Assembly (NCBI GenBank): GCA_947168935.1
Contig: CAMVNV010000010.1
Location: 1 to 45,209, forward strand
Direction: 5' to 3'
Origin: an uncultured Butyrivibrio sp.
GTDB taxonomy: Bacteria; Bacillota; Clostridia; Lachnospirales; Lachnospiraceae
DNA: 45,209 nucleotides
Below are positions 16,943-24,873 of this stretch, in pieces. A program made the translations under genes and the position numbers. The notes under the pieces are model-generated. The model saw only the letters and a program-made list of their open reading frames with translations, made no database searches and was not told where the DNA came from. Position 1 is the first letter of the stretch. The number at the start of each line of letters is the position of its first letter.

Positions 16943-19054
16943 ATGAAAATACGCGATAAAAACAGATGGATCACCGGAATAATCGTATATATCATTACTA
17001 TTATTCTTAACCTGCTCCTTGGGTTTATGTGTGTGAAAATAGGGCTTCCGCCTCTTTTTGCTATAGCCGGATCCATGGTTATAGCTATTTTGGCTGGATA
17101 TATGCCTGCTGTTTGGGTTGTCCTTATCAGTCATCTGATCATCAGCTACTTTATTGAAGATTTTCTTGATTACTCTCTTATAAATATACTTATCATCATA
17201 GTTACGGCTTATTATGCCCAAAAGGGTCATTTTAAAAAGCCTTCCAAAGTTATCTCTTATGTGCTGATCACTGCTTTGATAAGCGCATGTGTAAGTTCCC
17301 TGATCGTAATAGAAACAGGTGGAGTGGACGAGTCTGTTCTTGAAAGTAATATTGCTATAGGTGATGTTACTGCTTCGCCCATGAGATTGCTTGTCATTTC
17401 GATGGTACTAATCTTTTTGACCGCTATTCCTGTTCAGCTTATCTGTATTGTTTTTTCCATATTCGTGATCAAAATAATTCCGGAAGATATCAAAAATATC
17501 CTTAAGGAATTTGGGTGGCTTCAAAAACCTATTAGCAAGGATGAAATTGAACGTCTTGATAAGATTAAGACAAGAGTTATTTCTACAAAAACAGTCTTTA
17601 TTATAGCTATCATTTCAACATGTCTTACTGTTCTTTTGTTTGTAGCAGCAATCGGAAGCAGGCTCTTTATTGATCATACCAAGCAGCAGCATGAAAAAAT
17701 AGCAGTAGGCGTATCAGAAATGGTAGCCAAGATCGTAAATGGAGACAGGATTGACGAATATGTTGCAAGTGGAGGGCAGGGCCCTGAGTATGAAAAGATA
17801 GTAACAGAGCTGGAATCCATAAGGGATATTTCAAAGGATATAGAGTTTGTCTATGTTTACAAGATAATGCCGGATGGATGTCACGTTATTTTCGATCTTG
17901 ATACAGAGGAAGTTATTGCAGCAGATGTTGGAGAAGTTGTTCCATTTGATCCGACTTTTGAAAAGTATGTTCCAACTCTTTTGGAAGGCGGAGAAATAGA
18001 GACCTTCGTATCTGACGATTATTATGGATGGCTTCTTACTTCTTATACTCCTGTTTATAATTCGCAGGGCGAAACAGTATGTTATGCAGGATGTGATATT
18101 TCAATGGACTATCTGTCCAACTATACAAGGCAGTTCTTTATCCGCCTTTTGATCATGTGCATCGGTATTATCATAGTCATCATTGTAACGGGACTTTGGA
18201 TAGCCAAGTTCAGGATCATCTATCCTGTTAAATCCATGGTGGAACGCTCCAGATTCTTTAATTACGATAACGAAGAAGCCAGAAAGGCCAATGTTGAGCT
18301 GCTTGAAGACCTAAAGATTGTTACAGGTGATGAGATTGAAAGACTATATAACTCCTTTTTACAGGTCACAAAAGACAGTATGAAGAGTTTCAGCACCATG
18401 CAGCAAAAGTCGGATTACATCGAGAAGGTGCAGGCTAATCTTATCGTCATCCTTGCAGATATGGTTGAAAACAGGGATGAATCAACCGGTGATCATATCA
18501 AAAAGACATCCATGTATACTCTTATCATCATGAGGCAGATGCGCCAAAATGGCATCCATACCAAAGAACTTACAGATGAATTTATAGATAATGTTTATAA
18601 GTCAGCACCACTTCATGATATAGGAAAAATAAGGATTACTGATGCGATACTTAATAAGCCCGGTAAACTTACTCCTGAAGAATTCGAGATCATGAAGCTT
18701 CACTCGACTTATGGAGGCGAGATCATAACAAGGCTCATTGAGTCTCTGACTCAGGCAAGTTACCTGGAAATTGCAAGGGACATAGCCTTATATCACCACG
18801 AAAAGTGGGATGGATCCGGGTATCCTGAAGGACTCAAAGGAGAAGAAATACCGCTTTCAGCAAGGATCATGGCTGTTGCAGATGTATTTGATGCACTTAT
18901 ATCTGACAGGGTTTATAAAAAGGCATTTACTTTTGAAAAAGCAGTGGACATCATTCAGGAAGATTCCGGAACGCATTTTGATCCTGATGTAGTCAAAGCT
19001 TTTATAGACGCAATAGATGAAGTCAGAGAAACCGCAAAACGTCAAAAACGATAG
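16943..19054 (+). CDS. Membrane sensor HD-GYP cyclic-di-GMP phosphodiesterase
   Basis: A 703-residue receptor. Residues about 10-185 hold five or six membrane helices; another helix near 215-235 leads into an outer Cache-like sensory domain (about 240-395), then a helix at about 400-420 and a linker, and a cytoplasmic HD-GYP domain (about 500-690). HD-GYP landmarks are complete: H518 in TGDHIKK, HDIGKI at 558-563, ALYHHEKWDGSGYPEGLKGEEIP with GYP at 626-628, and VADVFDALISDRVYKKA. Such enzymes hydrolyse cyclic-di-GMP to pGpG or GMP. The start at 16943 is preferred over 16934 because GGATGA precedes it exactly as in the downstream paralogue. It is the intact copy of a tandem duplication. The ligand sensed is unknown. 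Confidence 0.9.
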   Translation: MKIRDKNRWITGIIVYIITIILNLLLGFMCVKIGLPPLFAIAGSMVIAILAGYMPAVWVVLISHLIISYFIEDFLDYSLINILIIIVTAYYAQKGHFKKPSKVISYVLITALISACVSSLIVIETGGVDESVLESNIAIGDVTASPMRLLVISMVLIFLTAIPVQLICIVFSIFVIKIIPEDIKNILKEFGWLQKPISKDEIERLDKIKTRVISTKTVFIIAIISTCLTVLLFVAAIGSRLFIDHTKQQHEKIAVGVSEMVAKIVNGDRIDEYVASGGQGPEYEKIVTELESIRDISKDIEFVYVYKIMPDGCHVIFDLDTEEVIAADVGEVVPFDPTFEKYVPTLLEGGEIETFVSDDYYGWLLTSYTPVYNSQGETVCYAGCDISMDYLSNYTRQFFIRLLIMCIGIIIVIIVTGLWIAKFRIIYPVKSMVERSRFFNYDNEEARKANVELLEDLKIVTGDEIERLYNSFLQVTKDSMKSFSTMQQKSDYIEKVQANLIVILADMVENRDESTGDHIKKTSMYTLIIMRQMRQNGIHTKELTDEFIDNVYKSAPLHDIGKIRITDAILNKPGKLTPEEFEIMKLHSTYGGEIITRLIESLTQASYLEIARDIALYHHEKWDGSGYPEGLKGEEIPLSARIMAVADVFDALISDRVYKKAFTFEKAVDIIQEDSGTHFDPDVVKAFIDAIDEVRETAKRQKR

Positions 19055-19074
19055 AATGCATGGGATGATAGTAT

Positions 19075-20676
19075 ATGGACAAAGTTGTTGTAAAAAACAG
19101 GCTTAAAGTACTGGCAGTACTGATGCCTATAATTTTGTTCAACTTAATAATCAACATTTTATCCATGAAACTGGGACTGATTCCTGTCCTTGGACTGACT
19201 GGATCTATGGTTATTGCCCTGATTTCCGGATATTTTCTGAGTGTCTGGTCTGTTTTCCTTACGCAGATGTTAACAGCTATATTTATTCCGGAATACATAT
19301 ACTATAGCCTTGTAAATATTCTTACAGTTATTTTTCTGGTTCATTATTATAAAAAAGGACTGCTACACAAGAAGCTTGGGATAATTTCATACCTTGCGCT
19401 TACTGCTGTTATAAATTCTGTAGTTACCTGCATTATAGAAGGCGGAGCAGGGCATACCAGTGCTGAGCTTTTTGAACTTAATGGATATTTTTCATTTATC
19501 GGGTCATTGCCGATCAGCATATTTGGTAAGGCGTTTATTATAGTTTTTACTTCATCAATTGTTTTTCTTACGGTATGTATTTTCGTTTCTTTTGGTATTG
19601 TAAAGATAATTCCACAGCGTGTAAAAGACCATTTTAGTATATATGCATGGCTTCAAAAACCAGCCAGTAGCGAAGAACTTGATAAGTTCAATAACAGCGA
19701 GACCAGAAAGATCAGGATCAGCAGAGTCTTTGCCTTGTCGCTTATACTGATCTGCCTTGCGATCCTTATAGTTGTAGCTTATGAAGCAAGTTCTCTTTTT
19801 GTAAAGCAAACCAAGGATGAACATAAAACCCTTGCAGTTGGTATTTCAGAGATGGCAGCAAATGTTCTGGATGGAGACAGGGTCGATCAATATATAAAGA
19901 GTGAGGGTAAGACTAACGAGTATCAAAAGATAGTTGAAAAGCTTGAAAATATCAGGGCAATCTCAGATGACATAGAGTATATCTATGTTTACAAGATGAT
20001 GCCTGATGGCTGTCATGTTGTCTTTGACCTTGATACAGAAGAGATGGCAGCTTCAAAGCTTGGGGATGTAATGGAATACAGTAAGGAGTTTGGCCCATAT
20101 ATCTCAGATCTTCTTGAGGGAAAAGAAATAGAGCCTATTGAGTCAAATGGTTATTATGGCTCGCTTTTATCTGCATATACTCCTGTGCATAATTCTAAGG
20201 GAGAAACTGTATGTTATGTGGGCGTTGATGTATCTATGAGATATCTTGCAATCTATACAAGACAGTTCATAGTACGTCTTATGATCATGTGCTCAGGTAT
20301 TATTATAGTCATCATAATAACCGGTCTGTGGACGGCCAGATACAGGGTCATCTACCCGGTTGATTCAATGGTAGTTACTGCCAAGAGTTTTAAATATGAT
20401 AGCGAAGAAGCAAGAAAAGCCAATGTTGAGCGCATGTCAGAGCTTGAGATCCGCACTGGTGATGAGATAGAAAGACTCTATAATTCTTTTATCCAGGTGA
20501 CTAAGGACAGTGTTAGAAGCTTTGCCAAGATGTGCCAGAAATCTGATTATATCGAGCAGATGCAGTCTAACCTTATTATGATCCTTGCTGATATGGTTGA
20601 GAACAGAGATGAATCAACCGGTGATCATATTAAAAAGACTTCTAATTATACCCTTATCGTCATGAATCAGATGTGA
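19075..20676 (+). CDS. Upstream fragment: membrane and outer sensor part without HD-GYP core
   Basis: The 533-residue product up to the TGA keeps the multi-helix N-terminus, the Cache-like outer domain (SEGKTNEYQKIVEKLENIR and onwards), the linker, and only the first helices of the HD domain (ENRDESTGDHIKKTSNYT). It would lack the HD pair and the GYP motif and so cannot hydrolyse cyclic-di-GMP. It starts 20 bases after the first paralogue with GGATGAT five to six bases before the ATG, so the two genes are probably cotranscribed. It could still dimerise with the intact receptor and act as a decoy; this is speculation. Confidence 0.55.
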   Translation: MDKVVVKNRLKVLAVLMPIILFNLIINILSMKLGLIPVLGLTGSMVIALISGYFLSVWSVFLTQMLTAIFIPEYIYYSLVNILTVIFLVHYYKKGLLHKKLGIISYLALTAVINSVVTCIIEGGAGHTSAELFELNGYFSFIGSLPISIFGKAFIIVFTSSIVFLTVCIFVSFGIVKIIPQRVKDHFSIYAWLQKPASSEELDKFNNSETRKIRISRVFALSLILICLAILIVVAYEASSLFVKQTKDEHKTLAVGISEMAANVLDGDRVDQYIKSEGKTNEYQKIVEKLENIRAISDDIEYIYVYKMMPDGCHVVFDLDTEEMAASKLGDVMEYSKEFGPYISDLLEGKEIEPIESNGYYGSLLSAYTPVHNSKGETVCYVGVDVSMRYLAIYTRQFIVRLMIMCSGIIIVIIITGLWTARYRVIYPVDSMVVTAKSFKYDSEEARKANVERMSELEIRTGDEIERLYNSFIQVTKDSVRSFAKMCQKSDYIEQMQSNLIMILADMVENRDESTGDHIKKTSNYTLIVMNQM

Positions 20677-20679
20677 AGA

Positions 20680-21192
20680 ATGGGTATATATTCAGGAATC
20701 CTTACAGAAGAGTATATTGGCGATGTGTTTAAGTCAGCACCTCTTCATGATATAGGTAAGATCAAGATCCCTGATTCTATCCTTAATAAGCCGGGCAAAC
20801 TCACGCCGGAAGAATTCGATATTATGAAAAAACACTCTGAATATGGCGGAGAGGTTATAGATGAGCTTATTGAGTCTCTGACTGAGGCAAGCTATCTTGA
20901 AATAGCAAGAGATATAGCTTTGTATCACCACGAAAGATGGGACGGCAGCGGATATCCAAAGGGGCTTAAAGGTGAAGAGATACCGCTTTCAGCAAGGATC
21001 ATGGCTGTTGCGGATGTATTTGATGCTCTTGTTTCTGAAAGAGTATATAAAAAGGCATTTTCTTTTGAAAAAGCAATGGAGATCATCCGGGAAGAATCCG
21101 GAACCCACTTCGATCCCCGCATCGTCAAGGCCTTTGTGGCTGTAGAAGATGAAGTGAGGGAAACGGCTGAAAAGCTCCAAAAAATAGAGTGA
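20680..21192 (+). CDS. Downstream fragment: isolated HD-GYP core
   Basis: A 170-residue open frame, in frame with the upstream fragment, starting at an ATG two codons after the TGA. It contains HDIGKI, ALYHHERWDGSGYPKGLKGEEIP and VADVFDALVSERVYKKA but not the first metal-ligand helix of the HD-GYP domain. No proper ribosome site precedes the ATG, so independent translation would rely on restart after the stop. Most likely the remnant of one gene. Confidence 0.5.
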   Translation: MGIYSGILTEEYIGDVFKSAPLHDIGKIKIPDSILNKPGKLTPEEFDIMKKHSEYGGEVIDELIESLTEASYLEIARDIALYHHERWDGSGYPKGLKGEEIPLSARIMAVADVFDALVSERVYKKAFSFEKAMEIIREESGTHFDPRIVKAFVAVEDEVRETAEKLQKIE

Positions 21193-21210
21193 ATAAATAT
21201 AAGATAAAAT

Positions 21211-21299
21211 ATTGTTGCAATTACGTATATCTCGGATTAAAATAATGTCACTTGCTTAGGATTTTTTATGATATATCTGAGATAAGTAATTGCAATGAT
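21211..21299 (+). terminator. Long stem after the HD-GYP pair, probable terminator
   Basis: Arms TTGCAATTAC (21215-21224) and GTAATTGCAA (21286-21295) are perfect, extended inside by TATCTC (21228-21233) and GAGATA (21279-21284), followed by TTTTTAT. The internal loop of 45 bases is long for a terminator, so it might instead be the first stem of the structured leader that follows. Confidence 0.5.
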
Positions 21300-21305
21300 T
21301 TTTAT

Positions 21306-21418
21306 AAGTACCTAGAAATGCATCCATGCATTTCTGAACAGGTATTAACTACATCGTGTAGTTCAGCACATGGAAGTGATGGTGCTTTCAGAAGCTGTAG
21401 CAAGGATGCGGGTGTTTA
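21306..21418 (+). promoter_or_regulatory. Structured leader upstream of HD-domain gene, unrecognised
   Basis: Three hairpins follow each other: TACCT (21309-21313)/AGGTA (21340-21344) enclosing the perfect AGAAATGCAT/ATGCATTTCT (21314-21335); AACTAC/GTAGTT (21347-21363); and AGCAC/GTGCT (21365-21386). The arrangement resembles a riboswitch or other cis-acting RNA ahead of the HD gene, but I could not match it to the conserved bases of the cyclic-di-GMP I or II, fluoride, ZTP, preQ1 or T-box classes. Confidence 0.4.
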
Positions 21419-21928
21419 ATGATCTTTAGAATTAGAAAAATGGCCAAGGAGACAGTTAAGGAAGTTGGAGCAGGTGTTATGGCTTCACGACAGTTCCAGG
21501 AGGCTGATCTTCAGACACATCATTTAGTGACAACAGTTGCCAGACATAGCTTCAGAGTTGCTTGTATAAGCTTTTGTATATGTCATTTTTTATATGTGGT
21601 GTTCAGAATAAGGACTAACTGGCAGCTTCTCATAGTATGCGCCCTTCTTCATGACATAGGTATCATGGGAAGAGATATAAAGTTTGAAAATAACAGGATT
21701 TGCTGCTCTCAGCATCCAAAGGATTCCATGAAGATAGCAGGAAACCTTCTTGGAGGACTTGATGATACGGCAGCAGATATCATAGGCAATCATATGTGGC
21801 CTATGACTCTTACACCTCCTCATACCATCGAAGGGTTTATTATAACTATTGCTGATAAGTACAGTGCTGTAACTGATTTTCTTCCTATGAATCATAGAGA
21901 GAGCATTACAGGTACTTCCTGTGTATAA
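21419..21928 (+). CDS. HD-domain phosphohydrolase of unknown substrate
   Basis: A 169-residue HD-superfamily protein. Recognisable motifs are RHSFRVACISF, ALLHDIGIMG (the HD pair), HPKDSMKIAGNLLGGL, IIGNHMWPMTLTPP and EGFIITIADKYSAVTDF, with the expected metal-binding histidines and aspartates. This layout matches a widespread clostridial HD family with no assigned substrate; it lacks the GYP motif, so it is not a cyclic-di-GMP phosphodiesterase of the HD-GYP type. A hydrophobic run (ACISFCICHFLYVVF) lies between the first histidine and the HD pair. The start is uncertain: the ATG at 21419 has a weak site, while GGAG precedes an ATG at 21479. It sits between the HD-GYP pair and the folate operon, probably in its own transcript. 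Confidence 0.75.
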   Translation: MIFRIRKMAKETVKEVGAGVMASRQFQEADLQTHHLVTTVARHSFRVACISFCICHFLYVVFRIRTNWQLLIVCALLHDIGIMGRDIKFENNRICCSQHPKDSMKIAGNLLGGLDDTAADIIGNHMWPMTLTPPHTIEGFIITIADKYSAVTDFLPMNHRESITGTSCV

Positions 21929-21968
21929 AAAATTATTAAATTCTTTTTAGTGTTTTAGAATTAGGCTA

Positions 21969-21997
21969 TTGAATTAGAGCAGAAAACATATTACTAT
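21969..21997 (+). promoter_or_regulatory. Promoter of the folate operon
   Basis: TTGAAT (21969-21974), a 17-base spacer and TACTAT (21992-21997). The expected start near 22004 lies just before the tetrahydrofolate aptamer, so the whole riboswitch would be transcribed. Confidence 0.65.
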
Positions 21998-22010
21998 AAC
22001 ATAGAAAAAA

Positions 22011-22186
22011 ATAGATGCAGAGAAGATTTCAAAGCGTTAAGTGCCAGGTGAACAGGGAGTTGTCACTTGGACGAAAAGACTTGTCTTGCGGTTTTGGAGT
22101 CGCATCCCGCTGCTACATACCAGGTTTTAAGGGTTTTGTTAAAAGCCTCACCTTCTTATGTAGTTGTCAGGACTAGCATAAGGAGG
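22011..22186 (+). promoter_or_regulatory. Tetrahydrofolate riboswitch with expression platform
   Basis: The aptamer (22011-22118) carries hallmarks of the THF-I (folT) class: GCGTTAAGTG at 22034-22043, GTGAACAGGGAGTTGTCAC at 22048-22066, GACGAAA, and GCATCCCGCT. Stems visible: P2 GATTTCAAA (22025-22033) with TTTGGAGTC (22093-22101); P3 CCAGGTG (22044-22050) with CACTTGG (22064-22070); a small hairpin AAGAC/GTCTT (22076-22087); P1 GCAG (22017-22020) with CTGC (22110-22113); and a probable loop pairing GGG with CCC. Downstream, CTACATA (22113-22119) can pair with TATGTAG (22157-22163), which can instead pair, within CTTATG, with CATAAG (22177-22182) next to the ribosome site AAGGAGG. Ligand binding should favour the second form and reduce translation of the folate genes. 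Confidence 0.9.
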
Positions 22187-22199
22187 TTTTTTATTGTAA

Positions 22200-23522
22200 A
22201 TGATGAATTATGATGAGGCGATAAGCTACATTGAATCAATCGAGAAGTTCGGCATAGATCTTGGCCTTGACAGAATGAGGGAGCTATTAAGACGCCTTGG
22301 GGATCCCCAGGATACGCTTAAATACGTACACGTTGCCGGAACTAATGGCAAAGGCTCAACAGTTGCCTTTATATCTAATATCCTGATGGCGGCAGGCTAT
22401 AAGACAGGAATCTATATATCTCCATCCCTTGACAGGTTTACAAAGCGAATACAGGTTAATGGCAGGGAAATTGACAAGGACGTTCTGGCTCTTTTGACAC
22501 AGAAGGTTAAGGACGTGGCAGATGATATGGCAAGGGAAGGCTTATCTATACCTACAGAATTTGAGCAGGTCAACGCCATTGCCTTTTTGTACTATGCGCA
22601 TGAAAAGTGCGATTTCGTAGTCCTTGAAGTTGGACTTGGCGGCAGGATGGATTCAACTAATGTTATAAGAGTGCCGGAGGTTGCAGTCATAGCTTCGATT
22701 AGCTTTGATCACATGCAGTACCTTGGCAATACCCTTCCTGAGATCGCAGGCGAAAAGGCCGGGATCATGAAAGAAGGCGGAGACGTAGTTGTATACGACC
22801 AGGCACCGGAAGTTATGGAAGTATTCAGGAACGTAGCAAAAGACAGAGGCTGCAGACTCTATGTATCAGGCAAGCCTGTAAATGATAAGGCTCTTCGATA
22901 TGACCTTACAGGCCAGTATTTTGAATATGAGTTTGAACCTGATGCTGGAATCTTAGGGAGACATAAAGATACATATCAGATTAAACTTCTTGGTGACTAT
23001 CAGATAAGGAATGCTTCTCTTGCCATAACAGCTGCTTTAGTATTGCAAAGTAAGGGATATAGCCAGATTACTGATGAAGTTATTAAGAAAGGCCTTCTTA
23101 ATACCAGCTGGGAAGGAAGGTTTGAGCTGCTTCAGGATAACCCTAAGGTAATAGTAGACGGAGCTCATAATCCGGATGGAATCAAGGTACTTGTATCAAG
23201 TCTTGAGCGTCTTTTCCCAGAGAAAAAGATCGTGTTTATAGCAGGCGTTCTTGCTGATAAGGATTATAAGAGCATGATGGCTGAGATTGCGCCCCTTGGT
23301 AAGATATTCCATACAATAACGCCGCCTAATAGCAGGGCGCTTACTGCTGATAAGCTTGCAGATACATTTAGAGAGCTTGGTGCAAGAGCTACTGCGCATG
23401 AGAGCGTAGAAGATGCGCTTTCAGTGGCACTTAAAGAAGCTGATAGTGATGATGTAATATGCGCTTTTGGATCACTTTATTATATAGGAGAGATCAGGAA
23501 GATTATTCTTAAAAGTGTATGA
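22200..23522 (+). CDS. folC: Folylpolyglutamate/dihydrofolate synthase
   Basis: A 440-residue Mur-ligase-type enzyme that adds glutamate to dihydropteroate and/or to tetrahydrofolate. Landmarks: P-loop HVAGTNGKGST near residue 45, SPSLDRFTKRIQVNG, FEQVNAIAFLYY, VLEVGLGGRMDSTNV, SFDHMQYLG and the C-terminal VDGAHNPDG. The length is normal. First gene of the folate operon, directly behind the THF riboswitch. Two ATG codons in a row occur (22200 and 22203); AAGGAGG at 22180-22186 is about 13 bases upstream, rather far, which fits a controlled initiation region. Whether it has both dihydrofolate synthase and polyglutamate activities cannot be told by sequence, but the complete pathway here needs the first. 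Confidence 0.95.
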   Translation: MMNYDEAISYIESIEKFGIDLGLDRMRELLRRLGDPQDTLKYVHVAGTNGKGSTVAFISNILMAAGYKTGIYISPSLDRFTKRIQVNGREIDKDVLALLTQKVKDVADDMAREGLSIPTEFEQVNAIAFLYYAHEKCDFVVLEVGLGGRMDSTNVIRVPEVAVIASISFDHMQYLGNTLPEIAGEKAGIMKEGGDVVVYDQAPEVMEVFRNVAKDRGCRLYVSGKPVNDKALRYDLTGQYFEYEFEPDAGILGRHKDTYQIKLLGDYQIRNASLAITAALVLQSKGYSQITDEVIKKGLLNTSWEGRFELLQDNPKVIVDGAHNPDGIKVLVSSLERLFPEKKIVFIAGVLADKDYKSMMAEIAPLGKIFHTITPPNSRALTADKLADTFRELGARATAHESVEDALSVALKEADSDDVICAFGSLYYIGEIRKIILKSV

Positions 23523-23615
23523 TAGAGAATAAAAAACTTTTGTCGAAAAGATGAAAAGTAGTTACCAGATGAATGTTATAAATTTATTTGGTATATAAAT
23601 ATGGAGGCGAGGAAT

Positions 23616-24170
23616 TTGGACGATAATAAGATTAAAGAAGGCGTACGCCTTATTCTTGAAGGTATTGGAGAAGATATAAACAGGGAGGGACTTTTAGAAA
23701 CTCCTGACAGAATAGCGAGAATGTATCATGAGCTGGCAGCAGGATATACAGAAGATCCTGCTGAGCATCTTGCAAAGCGTTTCCATGTGGAAACATCAGA
23801 TATGGTTGTAGAGAAGGATATTCCTCTTTACTCATTTTGTGAGCACCATATGCTTCCATTTTATGGAACAGCGACTGTTGCCTACATTCCTGATGGCGAA
23901 GTTGTAGGGCTTAGTAAGATTGCCCGTACAGTAGACTGCTTTGCTAAGCGTTTTCAGGTTCAGGAAAGACTTACATCTCAGATCGCAGATGCTTTTGTCA
24001 AAGAACTCCATCCAAAGGGCGTTATGGTCCTTGTTGAAGCAGAGCACATGTGCATGACAATGCGCGGAATCCGCAAGCCCGGCACTAAGACTGTTACCGT
24101 TGTGACAAGAGGAGATTTTGAGAAGAATAAAGATCTCCAGGATACTTTTTATCGCATGATCGGGAGATGA
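23616..24170 (+). CDS. folE: GTP cyclohydrolase I
   Basis: A protein of about 184 residues catalysing GTP to 7,8-dihydroneopterin triphosphate, the first committed step of folate synthesis. The zinc and catalytic signature SFCEHHMLPFYG and the second cysteine in MCMTMRGIRKPG are intact, as are GLSKIARTVDCFAKRFQVQERLT and the substrate region. Start choice: the frame is open from an ATG at 23601 with no ribosome site, while GGAGG at 23603-23607 lies eight bases before an in-frame TTG at 23616, so TTG initiation is preferred; the ATG would add five residues. It is the second gene of the riboswitch-controlled operon and its stop overlaps a possible ATG of the next gene. Confidence 0.95.
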   Translation: MDDNKIKEGVRLILEGIGEDINREGLLETPDRIARMYHELAAGYTEDPAEHLAKRFHVETSDMVVEKDIPLYSFCEHHMLPFYGTATVAYIPDGEVVGLSKIARTVDCFAKRFQVQERLTSQIADAFVKELHPKGVMVLVEAEHMCMTMRGIRKPGTKTVTVVTRGDFEKNKDLQDTFYRMIGR

Positions 24171-24187
24171 TTATCAGGTGTATTGAT

Positions 24188-24769
24188 ATGGATCATACAA
24201 AAAGTAAAGATAGCTTACGCGGAATGGATAGGGAGGCATGCCTTTTACGATGCCAGAAGATATATGATCATCCACTTTATCAAAAGCACTTTGAATCCTT
24301 GCAGGAGCTTGAAAAAGACAGGATCTTTTGCAGACATACTTTTGAGCATTTCATGGACGTTGCAAGGATTGCTTACATAATGAATCTGGAGAAGGAGCTG
24401 GGACTTTCCAAAGAGATCATTTATGCAGCGGCTCTGTTGCATGATATTGGAAGAGATGAGCAGTATATAAATGGAACTCCTCATGAAGTTACCAGCGCTA
24501 AGATTGCTGAAGAGATTCTGGGTGAATGCGGCTTTGGTGATGACGAGATAAGAATGATTGTTGAAGCGATCAAAAGCCACCGCGGATCAAAAGAAAAAAA
24601 CTGTGAAGATAATAATTCTTGTACAAGAGAAGAGTTAGACGATTCTATCCTTAAGCTTTCGGGAATTATTTATATAGCAGACAAGGCTTCGCGCCAGTGT
24701 TTTAGCTGCGAGGCGCAGAATGAATGCAACTGGAGCATGGACAAGCGTAATCTTGAGATCAGCATTTAG
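24188..24769 (+). CDS. HD-superfamily hydrolase in folate operon
   Basis: A 193-residue HD protein with H in FCRHTFEHFMDVARIAYIM, the HD pair in ALLHDIGRDEQYINGTPHEV, IKSHRG and IIYIADKASR, followed by a cysteine motif CFSCEAQNECNW. The start at 24188 follows AGGTG with seven bases spacing; an upstream ATG at 24167 overlaps the folE stop (ATGA) and is the alternative. Its place between folE and folP suggests a role in the pathway: no Nudix-type FolQ is present to remove phosphate from dihydroneopterin triphosphate, and the archaeal pterin enzyme MptB is also an HD protein. The proposed role is inference; regulated turnover of another nucleotide is possible. Confidence 0.85.
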   Translation: MDHTKSKDSLRGMDREACLLRCQKIYDHPLYQKHFESLQELEKDRIFCRHTFEHFMDVARIAYIMNLEKELGLSKEIIYAAALLHDIGRDEQYINGTPHEVTSAKIAEEILGECGFGDDEIRMIVEAIKSHRGSKEKNCEDNNSCTREELDDSILKLSGIIYIADKASRQCFSCEAQNECNWSMDKRNLEISI

Positions 24770-24873
24770 TGTTAATTTAAAAACAAAAAGCTTAAAACAG
24801 TACGCTTTTAGACAAGTACATCAATAAGATAAAATAAATATTTTTGATAAAATGACATCAAGGGAGAACTAAC

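Larger units (their letters stand above)
19075..21192 (+). pseudogene. Second HD-GYP sensor, interrupted by an in-frame TGA
   Basis: Reading through the TGA at 20674-20676 in the same frame gives 705 codons that match the upstream 703-residue HD-GYP sensor along the whole length, including membrane helices, outer sensor, linker and the complete HD-GYP signature. At the stop, the intact copy reads M-R-Q-M-R-Q-N-G-I and this copy M-N-Q-M-stop-R-M-G-I, so a CGA arginine codon changed to TGA by one C-to-T step is the simplest explanation. The stop falls inside the HD domain after the first metal-binding histidine. A sequencing error, programmed readthrough or a real recent inactivation all remain possible. 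Confidence 0.8.

Noticed and set aside
20674..20676. TGA read as selenocysteine in the second HD-GYP gene
   Set aside because: The intact paralogue has arginine at this position, no SECIS-like hairpin is apparent right after it, and HD-GYP enzymes do not use selenocysteine.
21306..21418. Cyclic-di-GMP riboswitch upstream of the HD-domain gene
   Set aside because: The conserved GGCAAAC, GAAA and GGGACGCAAAGCC elements of class I are absent and class II features are not visible either; kept only as an unassigned structure.
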